Shown here: piece after piece, positions 16,248-23,078 of the stretch
Position numbering within the stretch: position 1 is the stretch's first letter
How the letters are laid out: each line of letters opens with the position of its first letter
Source of the DNA: an uncultured Coriobacteriaceae bacterium
GTDB taxonomy: Bacteria; Actinomycetota; Coriobacteriia; Coriobacteriales; Atopobiaceae
Assembly: GCA_902788705.1 (NCBI GenBank)
Contig: CADALE010000005.1
Span: 3,846 to 67,845, forward strand
DNA length: 64,000 nucleotides
Direction of reading: 5' to 3'
Made by a program: the position numbers and the translations under genes
The notes under the pieces: model-generated
Seen by the model: the letters and a program-made list of their open reading frames with translations, nothing else
Database searches by the model: none
What the model was told of the DNA's origin: nothing

Positions 16248-17480
16248 ATGGAGAAGTACGGGGTGTTCATCAACTATCGGCATGAGGACTACTACTTTGC
16301 CCTGAGGGTCTACGACTACCTGAAGAACCGAGGGCTTGACCCCTTCATCGACTACGATCTTCACCAAGGCCAGTTTGAGGAGAGGCTGTACGCCCAGATT
16401 CGAGAGACCCCCTACTTCCTGATGGTCCTCACTTCCCGGTCGTGCATCGACGTGGGAGAGGATGACGTCTACTGCCGAGAGATCCAGACCGCCCTCGAAA
16501 GTGGCAGCACGATCTTGATGGTGGCCGAGGCGGGCTTTGACGGCTCTGACTTCGACAGGCTCTCGTTCTCAAACCCGGAATATGTCCGGACGCTCAAGGG
16601 TCACCAGCGCTACGAGATCGACCGCAAGATGGACAACTTCTACTCGCGCATGGAAACGCTGTGCAACCGCGACATCGACGTGCAGCGGATATGGGATGCC
16701 ATCAGCTGGCGCGAGTATGCCCGTTGCAATTCAAACGTGTTGTTCACCTCGAGGGAGGTGCTGGAAAAGGGCGGCATCGCCTCATGGAAGAACCGCTTTG
16801 GCGCTGACCTCGAGTACTATGTGGATCATGACTTCGGTCGGGCACCCTTCGAGGGGGAGTACCGCATCAGGCACATCAACATGGCCTGCTACGCCGCCAG
16901 CATCATCTTCGCGCCAGATCGCGACATGGTTGACTACCTTGCCTACGACCACGGAAAGATGTTCAATGTCATCTCGACGCTCTTCCACGACCCAGACTTC
17001 TCGATGACGCTCATCACCAACACACCCGACTCCCCAGCGGCAATCGACGCGGTCGAGTCGCAAAAGCTTGGCAACAGCGCGTTCGACGACGACCCACGAG
17101 CGGTGTTCCTCAGCTCCTACCAGGGTGTCCACCGGCTCTTGCAGGAGGAGCCGTTTGGCAGCGCAAGAAAGGACCACCGGTTCACGTACCTGCTCACAGA
17201 GTCCTACATGCCCTTCGCCTACTTCCAGATCATCTACAAGGACGCATGGCGGGAGTTCAACCACATCAAGATAGACCTGTACACGGAGGGCCTCGCCAAC
17301 AACATAAGCCGAAGAAGCCTCATCGTGTTCGAGCAAGACGACCGAGACACGTACCTGTTCCTGCATAACCAGTTCTCACACCTGCAGGAGCGCTCGCGCA
17401 GAACGTCTCGGCAGCTCATCAAGGCAAACCATGAGAGATGGCTAGAAGAGTGGGAAGACTATCTGGCCGACAGGTATTAG
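16248..17480 (+). CDS. TIR-domain protein with unknown C-terminal domain
   Basis: This 410-residue protein has an N-terminal TIR domain (about 1-95). GVFINYRHEDYYFALRVYDY is box 1, FIDYDLHQGQFEERL matches the DxxxxxG loop, and YCREIQTALE carries a Glu in the place of the catalytic Glu of NAD-consuming TIRs. Residues 150-410 form a second domain I do not recognise, containing HIKIDLYTEGL and SRRSLIVFEQDD. Bacterial TIR proteins often degrade NAD or make cyclic ADP-ribose signals in antiphage defence. The start follows GAGGAGG. A cupin gene begins 10 nt after the stop, so the pair is one operon. Whether this TIR is catalytic is untested. Confidence 0.82.
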   Translation: MEKYGVFINYRHEDYYFALRVYDYLKNRGLDPFIDYDLHQGQFEERLYAQIRETPYFLMVLTSRSCIDVGEDDVYCREIQTALESGSTILMVAEAGFDGSDFDRLSFSNPEYVRTLKGHQRYEIDRKMDNFYSRMETLCNRDIDVQRIWDAISWREYARCNSNVLFTSREVLEKGGIASWKNRFGADLEYYVDHDFGRAPFEGEYRIRHINMACYAASIIFAPDRDMVDYLAYDHGKMFNVISTLFHDPDFSMTLITNTPDSPAAIDAVESQKLGNSAFDDDPRAVFLSSYQGVHRLLQEEPFGSARKDHRFTYLLTESYMPFAYFQIIYKDAWREFNHIKIDLYTEGLANNISRRSLIVFEQDDRDTYLFLHNQFSHLQERSRRTSRQLIKANHERWLEEWEDYLADRY

Positions 17481-17490
17481 GAGACAGCGG

Positions 17491-17904
17491 ATGGAATACA
17501 TCAGCCACGACGACATTGACGGCGCGCTTTCGCAGGTATATCGACAGTATCTGACCGGGCATCTGGGCCTGCCCCAGCCCCTGCTAAGGCACATCGACAG
17601 CGACATCGAGGTTGGCATCTCACACTACCGGGAGTTCACGGCCGACGTACCCCACGTGCATCCCATGGCGGAGGAGCATGGCTACGTGCTGCGCGGAAGC
17701 GTGCGCGTGCGCATCCTGGACGGCTCGAACACCGAGATGGAGTTCACGGAGGGGGACTTCTTCGTGATTCGCCCCGGGGAGCCCCACGCCTCGAAGAACG
17801 CGGCCGACACGGTGGTGCTGTTCATAAAGACGCCGGGAGTGAACGACAAGACCGCCGTGGAGATTGACGAGGATACGCAGCGCTGGCTTAGCTCGTGGGA
17901 CTAG
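17491..17904 (+). CDS. Small single-domain cupin
   Basis: This 137-residue protein is one cupin barrel. Motif 1 is PHVHPMAEEHGYVLRGSVRV, supplying two His and a Glu, and motif 2 is GDFFVIRPGEPHASKN, supplying a His. Together these give a full metal-binding set. The first 45 residues are an extension with helical character. Cupins of this size are dioxygenases, isomerases or ligand sensors, and no substrate is evident. Its AGGAGA ribosome site overlaps the end of the TIR gene and only 10 nt separate them, so they are co-expressed. TIR-cupin pairing is unusual to me and suggests the cupin senses or processes a small molecule for the TIR protein. Confidence 0.85.
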   Translation: MEYISHDDIDGALSQVYRQYLTGHLGLPQPLLRHIDSDIEVGISHYREFTADVPHVHPMAEEHGYVLRGSVRVRILDGSNTEMEFTEGDFFVIRPGEPHASKNAADTVVLFIKTPGVNDKTAVEIDEDTQRWLSSWD

Positions 17905-18011
17905 CCAGCCGCCAGTGCAAAACGCTTCTCGAAGACCTAAACCAGCTAGTGGTCCCAAGCGGCTTCGTCGATGAAGGGGCCTTGGCAAGGCATGCGTTGC
18001 CGAGGCGCCGG

Positions 18012-18140
18012 CTATAGCAGGCCCAGGCGCTGGCAGGCGTTCCGGATGCCATCGTGCTCGGCGTCCTCGGTCACGTGCGTGGTAAGCGCCTGCACCGCTG
18101 CCGGCGCGCTCCCCGCGCTCACGCTGGTGCCAACGGCAGA
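18012..18140 (-). pseudogene. Remnant: 3' end of a Cof-type HAD phosphatase gene
   Basis: On the minus strand this stretch reads GTSVSAGSAPAAVQALTTHV, then TEDAEHDGIRNACQRLGLL and a stop. It is nearly identical to the C-terminus of the intact HAD gene at 19565-20341 (GTSVCMGSAP through QRLGLL). Nucleotide similarity to 19565-19707 continues weakly to about 18153. There is no start and no upstream HAD sequence. The macro-TIR gene lies between the remnant and the intact gene. The region 17905-18011 holds nothing I recognise. Confidence 0.85.
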
Positions 18141-18160
18141 AGCATCTCGGCATGATGCGA

Positions 18161-18182
18161 AAAGGGATGCTCCCCTTTGGCA
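18161..18182 (-). terminator. Weak hairpin downstream of the macro-TIR gene
   Basis: On the minus strand AAAGGG pairs with CCCTTT over a 6-nt loop and is followed by TCGC. An adjacent direct repeat of CCAAAGGGGAG resembles part of the terminator at 16109. Confidence 0.35.
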
Positions 18183-18215
18183 CTCCCCTTTGGTACGCCA
18201 GATTGCCCACTTGGC

Positions 18216-19322
18216 CTATTCCGAGCAAATCCTGCCGACGAACTCCTCCAGACGCCGCTCGAGGGGAGGAATGTGAGCATCCATCCAGTGTTGCCGGGAC
18301 AAGTAGTACGTGAACGCCGGGCCCATCTCCTCCTCGTCGATCCTGAGCGGACAAATCCGCACATCCTTGCCAAGCCTCTGGAACGCGAGGTCAATCTCGT
18401 TCAGCACGTGCTGGGACTGCAGGCTGTGCTGGCTCACGATGACGATGAAGTGCGTGCAGCACGAGATGGCGTCAACGATGGCTGACGCATAGTCTCCCGT
18501 ACGTATGTCACGCGGTGCATACCAGGCCTTTATTCCGTTGGACTCGAGCTTCGCGCAGAGGTTGTCGGCAACGTTCTTGTCGCTCGACGAGTAGCTGATG
18601 AAGGCTGACGCATGAGGATGGGCAGGCGACGCGCCTTCGGACGAGGTCCGTCTGGCCCCCGTGTCGACGACCGCGTTGCCACGACGAGCCACACCAACGG
18701 ACTGCGCGTTTTGCGCAAGCGAGTAGGAGGTGTCGAGGGATCGGGCAAACTCGTAGGCCTGCCTCTGGTTTCTCGTGATGACGTGAATGTCGTGCACATC
18801 CGGGTTGCGCCTGAGAAACCCAAGGCACTCGTTGAGGATGGGTATGTTCACCAGCCCAGAGGATATGCCTTGGTTTCCCCCTCCCAGGATGGGAAGGCCG
18901 AGCGACCTCACGGGAATGCCCGAGCCAGAAGCAAGCTCGAGCATGAGAAAGAACGCATGGATGGAACTCAGGATGGACTTCTCGAGGTCAGCCGACAAGG
19001 CATTCCCACGCCTGAGGGGTGTCATCTCTATGCAGCCTATGCGGCCGAACGGCAGCTCCGCCTCGCCCACCTCGCGCGAGAGCCAAATGTTGCAGAGGTC
19101 CCTGAGGTCGATTGCCGGATCATAGGAGAGCTCTTCCACCCGTATGCCATGCCTGAACAGGGTGCCCATCAGGGTGCGTTGGACGGGAACGTAGTCGCGA
19201 TAGAAGGCCGAGACCGTCATGACGTCTAGAGAATCGTGCCACTCACTTAGTTCGCAGCAGTGAACCGAGAGCGTCTTCGTCCCAAATGGGGTCTCGACTG
19301 CGATTGCGTTGAGTGCGTCCAC
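18216..19322 (-). CDS. Macro-like domain fused to C-terminal TIR domain
   Basis: The protein is 368 residues from a GTG at 19322 that follows GGGGAAGGA; an ATG at 19355 would add 11 residues but lacks a ribosome site. The N-terminal 200 residues include SLGLPILGGGNQGISSGLV and a following helix-strand run (DIHVITRNQRQAY). This looks like the phosphate-binding end of a macro (ADP-ribose-binding) domain. Residues about 238-368 are a clear TIR domain: SAFISYSSSDKNVADNL, then YAPRDIRTGDYASAIVDAI, with Glu in LNEIDLAF at the catalytic position. Such a fusion could sense or cap the product of NAD cleavage. It converges on the TIR-cupin operon. The macro call is tentative. Confidence 0.75.
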   Translation of the reverse strand: MDALNAIAVETPFGTKTLSVHCCELSEWHDSLDVMTVSAFYRDYVPVQRTLMGTLFRHGIRVEELSYDPAIDLRDLCNIWLSREVGEAELPFGRIGCIEMTPLRRGNALSADLEKSILSSIHAFFLMLELASGSGIPVRSLGLPILGGGNQGISSGLVNIPILNECLGFLRRNPDVHDIHVITRNQRQAYEFARSLDTSYSLAQNAQSVGVARRGNAVVDTGARRTSSEGASPAHPHASAFISYSSSDKNVADNLCAKLESNGIKAWYAPRDIRTGDYASAIVDAISCCTHFIVIVSQHSLQSQHVLNEIDLAFQRLGKDVRICPLRIDEEEMGPAFTYYLSRQHWMDAHIPPLERRLEEFVGRICSE

Positions 19323-19416
19323 GGCTGTTCCTTCCCCCCGGCTGACATCTTCCATTGTAGGTGATGGTAGGCGCCCTGCCGCTCGTCATGCAGGTCGCCC
19401 AGCCGCAGGGCACTGG

Positions 19417-19540
19417 CTAGAAGGGCATGTCCTCCCCGCCCTTCGGCGGGGCCAGCAGGTCGGACAGGTGGCGCACCGTGCCTTGGTAGCCTCCCATCAC
19501 GAGGGCGTCCACCTCGCGCAGCGCGACGTCCTCGTCAAAG
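19417..19540 (-). pseudogene. Possible 3' remnant of an unidentified gene
   Basis: An open stretch of about 40 codons on the minus strand reads TFDEDVALREVDALVMGGYQ, then GTVRHLSDLLAPPKGGEDMPF and a stop. Codon choice is typical of the surrounding genes, yet no start or upstream coding sequence fits, because it runs into the end of the HAD gene in another frame. The acidic tail ending in PF recalls SSB tails, but that is weak. I treat it as a possible broken gene end. Confidence 0.35.
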
Positions 19541-19564
19541 GTGCGGCGAGGCCGGCAGCACCTC

Positions 19565-20341
19565 TTACAGCAGGCCGAGGCGCTGGCAGGCGTTCCAGAT
19601 GCCATCGTGGTCAGCGTCCTCGGTCACGTGCGTGGTAAGCGCCTGCACCGCTGCCGGCGCGCTGCCCATGCACACACTGGTGCCCACCGCGGCAAACATC
19701 TCGGCGTCGTTGCCTCCGTCACCAAAGGCCACCGCCTCGTCGGGCGACATCCCCCACCGCGCGAGCGTCGCGCGTACGCCTGCGCCTTTTCCTGCGTCCA
19801 CATGCATCGCATCGGCAAAGTTGGGGCTCCAACGCGACAGCTTGAGCTTGGACGTGGCGTCAAGCACCAGCTGGTTGCGCTCGGGCGGCACGAACACATT
19901 CAGCTGGTACACGTCGCGCGTCAATGCCACACGCGCGTCCTCCACCGCGACGTCCAGCGCCGCGTCGTCGAAGGCGCGCCGCACCAGCTGGTCATAGCCA
20001 CTCACGTAGCTGCAGTCCGGCTCCATGAACAGGCAGTGGTACAGCCCCTCGTGCACCTGGGCCACCACCGCCTCCATGTCCTGCCTCTCGATGGGGCGCC
20101 GCAGGTAGGCCTCGTCGCCCGCGAAGCAAAACGCGCCAGACATGGTGACGCATGCGTCAAACAACTCCAGCGGCACGTCTTCAAGCAGGCTGGGCGAGCG
20201 CCCCGTGCACAGGAAGATGCGCACGTCAGCAGCTCGCAGCTCCTCCAGCGCGCGAATCGCCGAGGCCGGGACCTCATGCGTCTTGAACGAGAGCAGCGTG
20301 CCGTCCACATCAAAGAACGCCGCCTTGAGCTGCCTGGCCAT
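19565..20341 (-). CDS. Cof-type HAD-superfamily phosphatase
   Basis: This is a 258-residue cytoplasmic phosphatase. FFDVDGTLL has Asp11 and Asp13 as nucleophile and acid, LCTGRSP is motif II, and AFGDGGNDAEMF is motif IV. A cap domain of type C2 lies between. Family members dephosphorylate sugar phosphates, pyridoxal phosphate or similar metabolites; the substrate is not predictable. The start ATG at 20341 gives the standard N-terminus. Its 3' end is duplicated at 18012-18140 on the far side of the macro-TIR gene, which marks this gene as one edge of an inserted or rearranged segment. Confidence 0.9.
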   Translation of the reverse strand: MARQLKAAFFDVDGTLLSFKTHEVPASAIRALEELRAADVRIFLCTGRSPSLLEDVPLELFDACVTMSGAFCFAGDEAYLRRPIERQDMEAVVAQVHEGLYHCLFMEPDCSYVSGYDQLVRRAFDDAALDVAVEDARVALTRDVYQLNVFVPPERNQLVLDATSKLKLSRWSPNFADAMHVDAGKGAGVRATLARWGMSPDEAVAFGDGGNDAEMFAAVGTSVCMGSAPAAVQALTTHVTEDADHDGIWNACQRLGLL

Positions 20342-20405
20342 GCCACCTCCATGTGCTTTGGGTTAGAGGCCCGCCGCAAGACGCACCCCGCGGCAGGCCA
20401 TGCTC

Positions 20406-20921
20406 CTACAGGTACGAGACCAGCTCGTCAATCGGGCGATGCGCCTCGTGACGGGGGCTTGGCGCGGCGTCCTCGGCTGCATAGCCCATCGGCATGAGGC
20501 ACACGGGCACGAAGGTCTCGGGCAGGCCAAGCTCGCGCGCGGTCTGCGTGTTGGGGAAGAGGTTGACCCAGATGGAGCCCACGCCCAGCTCCCACGCCTC
20601 CAGCATTGCGTGGGTGGCCACGATGCTGGCGTCCTGGTCGCCCGAGTGGATGCCCTCCTCAAGCGGGTTGTGCCACTCCTCGGTGGTGTCATAGCCAATC
20701 ACCAGCACGACGGGGGCGCCAAAGATGCAGCGCGAGAGCCCGTTGAGCTTGGCCAGGGCCTCCTCGCTGCGGGCCACGTAGATGCGCCAGGCCTGGTCGT
20801 TCTTTGCCGACGGTGCGACAAGCGCCGCCTCCAGGATGCGGTCGAGCTTCTCCTGCTCGACGGGACGGTCCGAGAACTTCCGTACGGAATAGCGCTCGCG
20901 CGCCAGGTCAATGAACGCCAT
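20406..20921 (-). CDS. Nitroreductase-family flavoprotein
   Basis: This protein has 171 residues. RERYSVRKFSDRPVEQEKLDRI is the FMN-binding N-terminus, PSAKNDQAWRIYV follows, and AWELGVGSIWVNLF is the usual C-terminal helix. Members are dimeric FMN enzymes that reduce nitro compounds, quinones or related substrates with NAD(P)H, and the physiological substrate is usually unknown. The start follows AAGGGGGAG. It precedes the HAD gene on the same strand by 64 bp and may share a transcript with it. Confidence 0.9.
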   Translation of the reverse strand: MAFIDLARERYSVRKFSDRPVEQEKLDRILEAALVAPSAKNDQAWRIYVARSEEALAKLNGLSRCIFGAPVVLVIGYDTTEEWHNPLEEGIHSGDQDASIVATHAMLEAWELGVGSIWVNLFPNTQTARELGLPETFVPVCLMPMGYAAEDAAPSPRHEAHRPIDELVSYL

Positions 20922-21136
20922 GGCTCCCCCTTCGTCTGGTTCCTTGCGTTCAGACCATGGTAACGCAGGCAGAGGCGCCGCGGCGACCGCGGCGAGGGGA
21001 TTTGCATGTTGGGCTGTTGCGGCAGGCGAAGGAGCCGGGACTCCTCCGCGTTTCCCAACAACCAGCAGCCGGTTTGGGCCCGCGGTTGTCGCCGGATGCG
21101 TAGGACTGGTCCACCGTGAGGCCGCGGGTGACCCTT

Positions 21137-22063
21137 CTAGCCCTCGGCCCAGAACTCGCCCGTGGCGTAATCTATCCGGTAGCCTAGCGCCGCATTGTAT
21201 ACCTCTACCTCGAGGTCTAGCTGACCATCATCCGAACGCACGTCCACCACCACGCTGCGACACACCAGCTCGTCACCCTCATACGCCGGGGTCGCCGAGT
21301 AGAACACCGTGCCCTCGGGATGGTCAAACAGCCAGTCGCGCACAAGCCCCTCCACGTAGGACATGCCACCCTTGCCGTCGTTGGCGCCGACGTTTTGCGT
21401 GCGCGTGCCACACACGAGGTTGTCCACCTCGTCCGACCCTCCCAGCGACTTCGCCACCAGGTGCGAGCGGTTCCAGAAGTAGCCGTTGTACGAACGGTCG
21501 CCCGGCAGGGCGATCGAGGCGCGCTCGTTGTGCCCCCAGCCCGAGGGGTCGTGCCCCTGCAGGCTTCCCCTCTCGCGGGCCAGCCCATCCTCCATCAGGG
21601 CGAAGTTGACCGTACCCGCCGCGCGCGTGGTGCGACCCAGCGCATCAAGCGGCGCATACCATACCTGACCTGCAGGTATATCAACATCAACAACAGCGGC
21701 ACCCACCATTCGCCAGTAGTTGGGCGACGCATCGGCATCCCAGGAAGTGTAGGAGACGGCCCTGACAGGCAGCACGCCGGCATCCTCTGTCTCAGGTAGG
21801 ACGTCTTCCTCCGAGACATCCGGACGCGACCCCTCCACCTGTGGCTGGCCGGCAGCAACTCCGTCCTCAACAACCTCGCCAGCGGCCGCCTGGCCCTGCG
21901 AGCCAATCCACAGCTCGCGCCACACGCTCCCCCACGAGCGCCCCACGCCAACCATGGCGACGGCCAGCGCAAGCACCAAGGTGGCAAGCACCACCCAGTC
22001 CTTCCAGCCTCCGGCCGGGCCTCCGCTGCGTCGGCCCCTGCTGCCGCCACCGCCAAGCGCCAT
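21137..22063 (-). CDS. Membrane-anchored DNA/RNA non-specific nuclease (EndA-like)
   Basis: This protein of about 308 residues has an arginine-rich start, one transmembrane segment (about 20-45), an acidic low-complexity linker and a C-terminal nuclease domain. The domain has YNGYFWNRSHLVAKSLGG followed by NLVCGTRTQNVGAN. The RSHLVA variant of the DRGH motif is typical of EndA/streptodornase nucleases, with His as general base and the later Asn as metal ligand. It would act outside the membrane, for DNA uptake, nutrient scavenging or escape from DNA traps. The start at 22063 is chosen as the first ATG after the msrA stop at 22071; the ribosome site is weak. Confidence 0.87.
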   Translation of the reverse strand: MALGGGGSRGRRSGGPAGGWKDWVVLATLVLALAVAMVGVGRSWGSVWRELWIGSQGQAAAGEVVEDGVAAGQPQVEGSRPDVSEEDVLPETEDAGVLPVRAVSYTSWDADASPNYWRMVGAAVVDVDIPAGQVWYAPLDALGRTTRAAGTVNFALMEDGLARERGSLQGHDPSGWGHNERASIALPGDRSYNGYFWNRSHLVAKSLGGSDEVDNLVCGTRTQNVGANDGKGGMSYVEGLVRDWLFDHPEGTVFYSATPAYEGDELVCRSVVVDVRSDDGQLDLEVEVYNAALGYRIDYATGEFWAEG

Positions 22064-22070
22064 GGGCAGC

Positions 22071-22613
22071 CTACACCTGATAGTAGGCCGGATCAAACTC
22101 CATCGAGGCCAGCTCGGCAATCTTGGCCTGGGGCACATGGCAGTAGCCGTCGGGGTTCTTGTCCAGGTAGTCCTGGTGGTACTCCTCGGCCTCGAAGTAG
22201 TTCTCCAGCGGCTTCACCTCGACCGCGAAGCCGGGATGCCGGGCCGCCTCGATGCCGCACACGCGGCGCACGTCGGCCTCGCCCTCGGCATCGGTGGGAA
22301 TCCAGTACACGCCCGCCTGGTATTGCGAGCCCACGTCGGCACCCTGCTGGTTGCGCAGCGTGGGGTCGATCACGGCAAACAGGGCATACAGAAGGGCGTC
22401 CACCGACGTGGCGTCATGGTCATAGCGAACGCGCACCGTCTCGCGAAAGCCCGTGCGCCCCGTGCACACCGTCTCGTACGTGGCGTCGGCGGCACCCGTG
22501 CCGTTGGCATAGCCACAGTCCGTGTCCACCACGCCCGGCAGGGCCTTCATCAGGTGCTCGATGCCCCAGAAGCAGCCCCCGGCCAGATAGATCGTACGAA
22601 TGTCGTCGCTCAC
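22071..22613 (-). CDS. msrA: Peptide methionine-S-sulfoxide reductase
   Basis: This 180-residue enzyme repairs oxidised methionine. The catalytic Cys14 is in GGCFWGIEH, and EEYHQDYLDKNPDGYC includes the MsrA-specific YHQxYL signature and a C-terminal Cys that could be the resolving residue. No MsrB domain is fused. The nuclease gene begins within 10 bases of its stop and probably shares the transcript. Oxidative repair is expected in an anaerobe living on exposed mucosa. Confidence 0.94.
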   Translation of the reverse strand: MSDDIRTIYLAGGCFWGIEHLMKALPGVVDTDCGYANGTGAADATYETVCTGRTGFRETVRVRYDHDATSVDALLYALFAVIDPTLRNQQGADVGSQYQAGVYWIPTDAEGEADVRRVCGIEAARHPGFAVEVKPLENYFEAEEYHQDYLDKNPDGYCHVPQAKIAELASMEFDPAYYQV

Positions 22614-23078
22614 GTCACGCCTCCCCTTTCCCGCTGCCCACCCGCGGCAGTTTTCGACATGCTCATGTGCATATCCTCACATCCTACCCCTAGTCGGCCG
22701 AATGGTGAAGGATTCGTGACCGCCAAGCGGCGGATGGCCCTGCCGTCCGCGGCGCCAGCCCACCGTTTGCCAAGTCCTTGCGGCCCCTTCGCGCAAAGTG
22801 CGTCCGAAAGAGCACTTTCGCTACCAGCGCTCGGTTGCTTTTCGACATCTGAGCTGGCATTTTTCAACGAGTTATCTACAACCTGTAGCGTTTTTCTCAC
22901 ATGCGAACCACAACATCTTGTGTCATAGTAGATGCATGCTCAAACGCAGCCGCACCAAGGACTCAGCCCGCCAGGGTACCGACGCGCTCGCACGGCGCGT
23001 CGGTTTTTCTTGACCGGTGGCCCTGCTACGGTGCACTCATAGACAACACGGCACGCGCCATGAACGGGGGACGCACAT
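22614..23078 (+). promoter_or_regulatory. nrdD leader with tandem NrdR-like boxes
   Basis: Of the 465 bases without a supported gene, the right half is the nrdD control region. Two palindromes, CTACA-ACC-TGTAG (22876-22888) and CACAA-CATC-TTGTG (22909-22922), have centres about 33 bp apart. This is the three-turn spacing typical of paired NrdR boxes, and the second resembles the ACA...TTGTGT consensus. A strong terminator follows at 22978. The left half (22614-22860) holds only a small hairpin (AAAGTGC/GCACTTT, 22795-22818). Confidence 0.55.
22978..23010 (+). terminator. Terminator or attenuator upstream of nrdD
   Basis: A 10-bp stem, ACCGACGCGC with GCGCGTCGGT, is followed by TTTTCTT. It lies about 70 bases before the nrdD start and after the putative NrdR boxes. 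It may end a short leader RNA, act as an attenuator, or isolate nrdD. Confidence 0.85.

Noticed and set aside
16248..19322. Canonical Thoeris system
   Set aside because: There is no ThsA-like SIR2-SLOG or membrane-macro effector gene; two TIR proteins with a cupin do not fit the known layout, so I report it only as a candidate.
22610..22900. Possible small gene upstream of msrA on the minus strand (96 codons)
   Set aside because: No ribosome site, no recognisable pattern, and it covers the nrdD regulatory palindromes; its overlap with the msrA start is probably chance.
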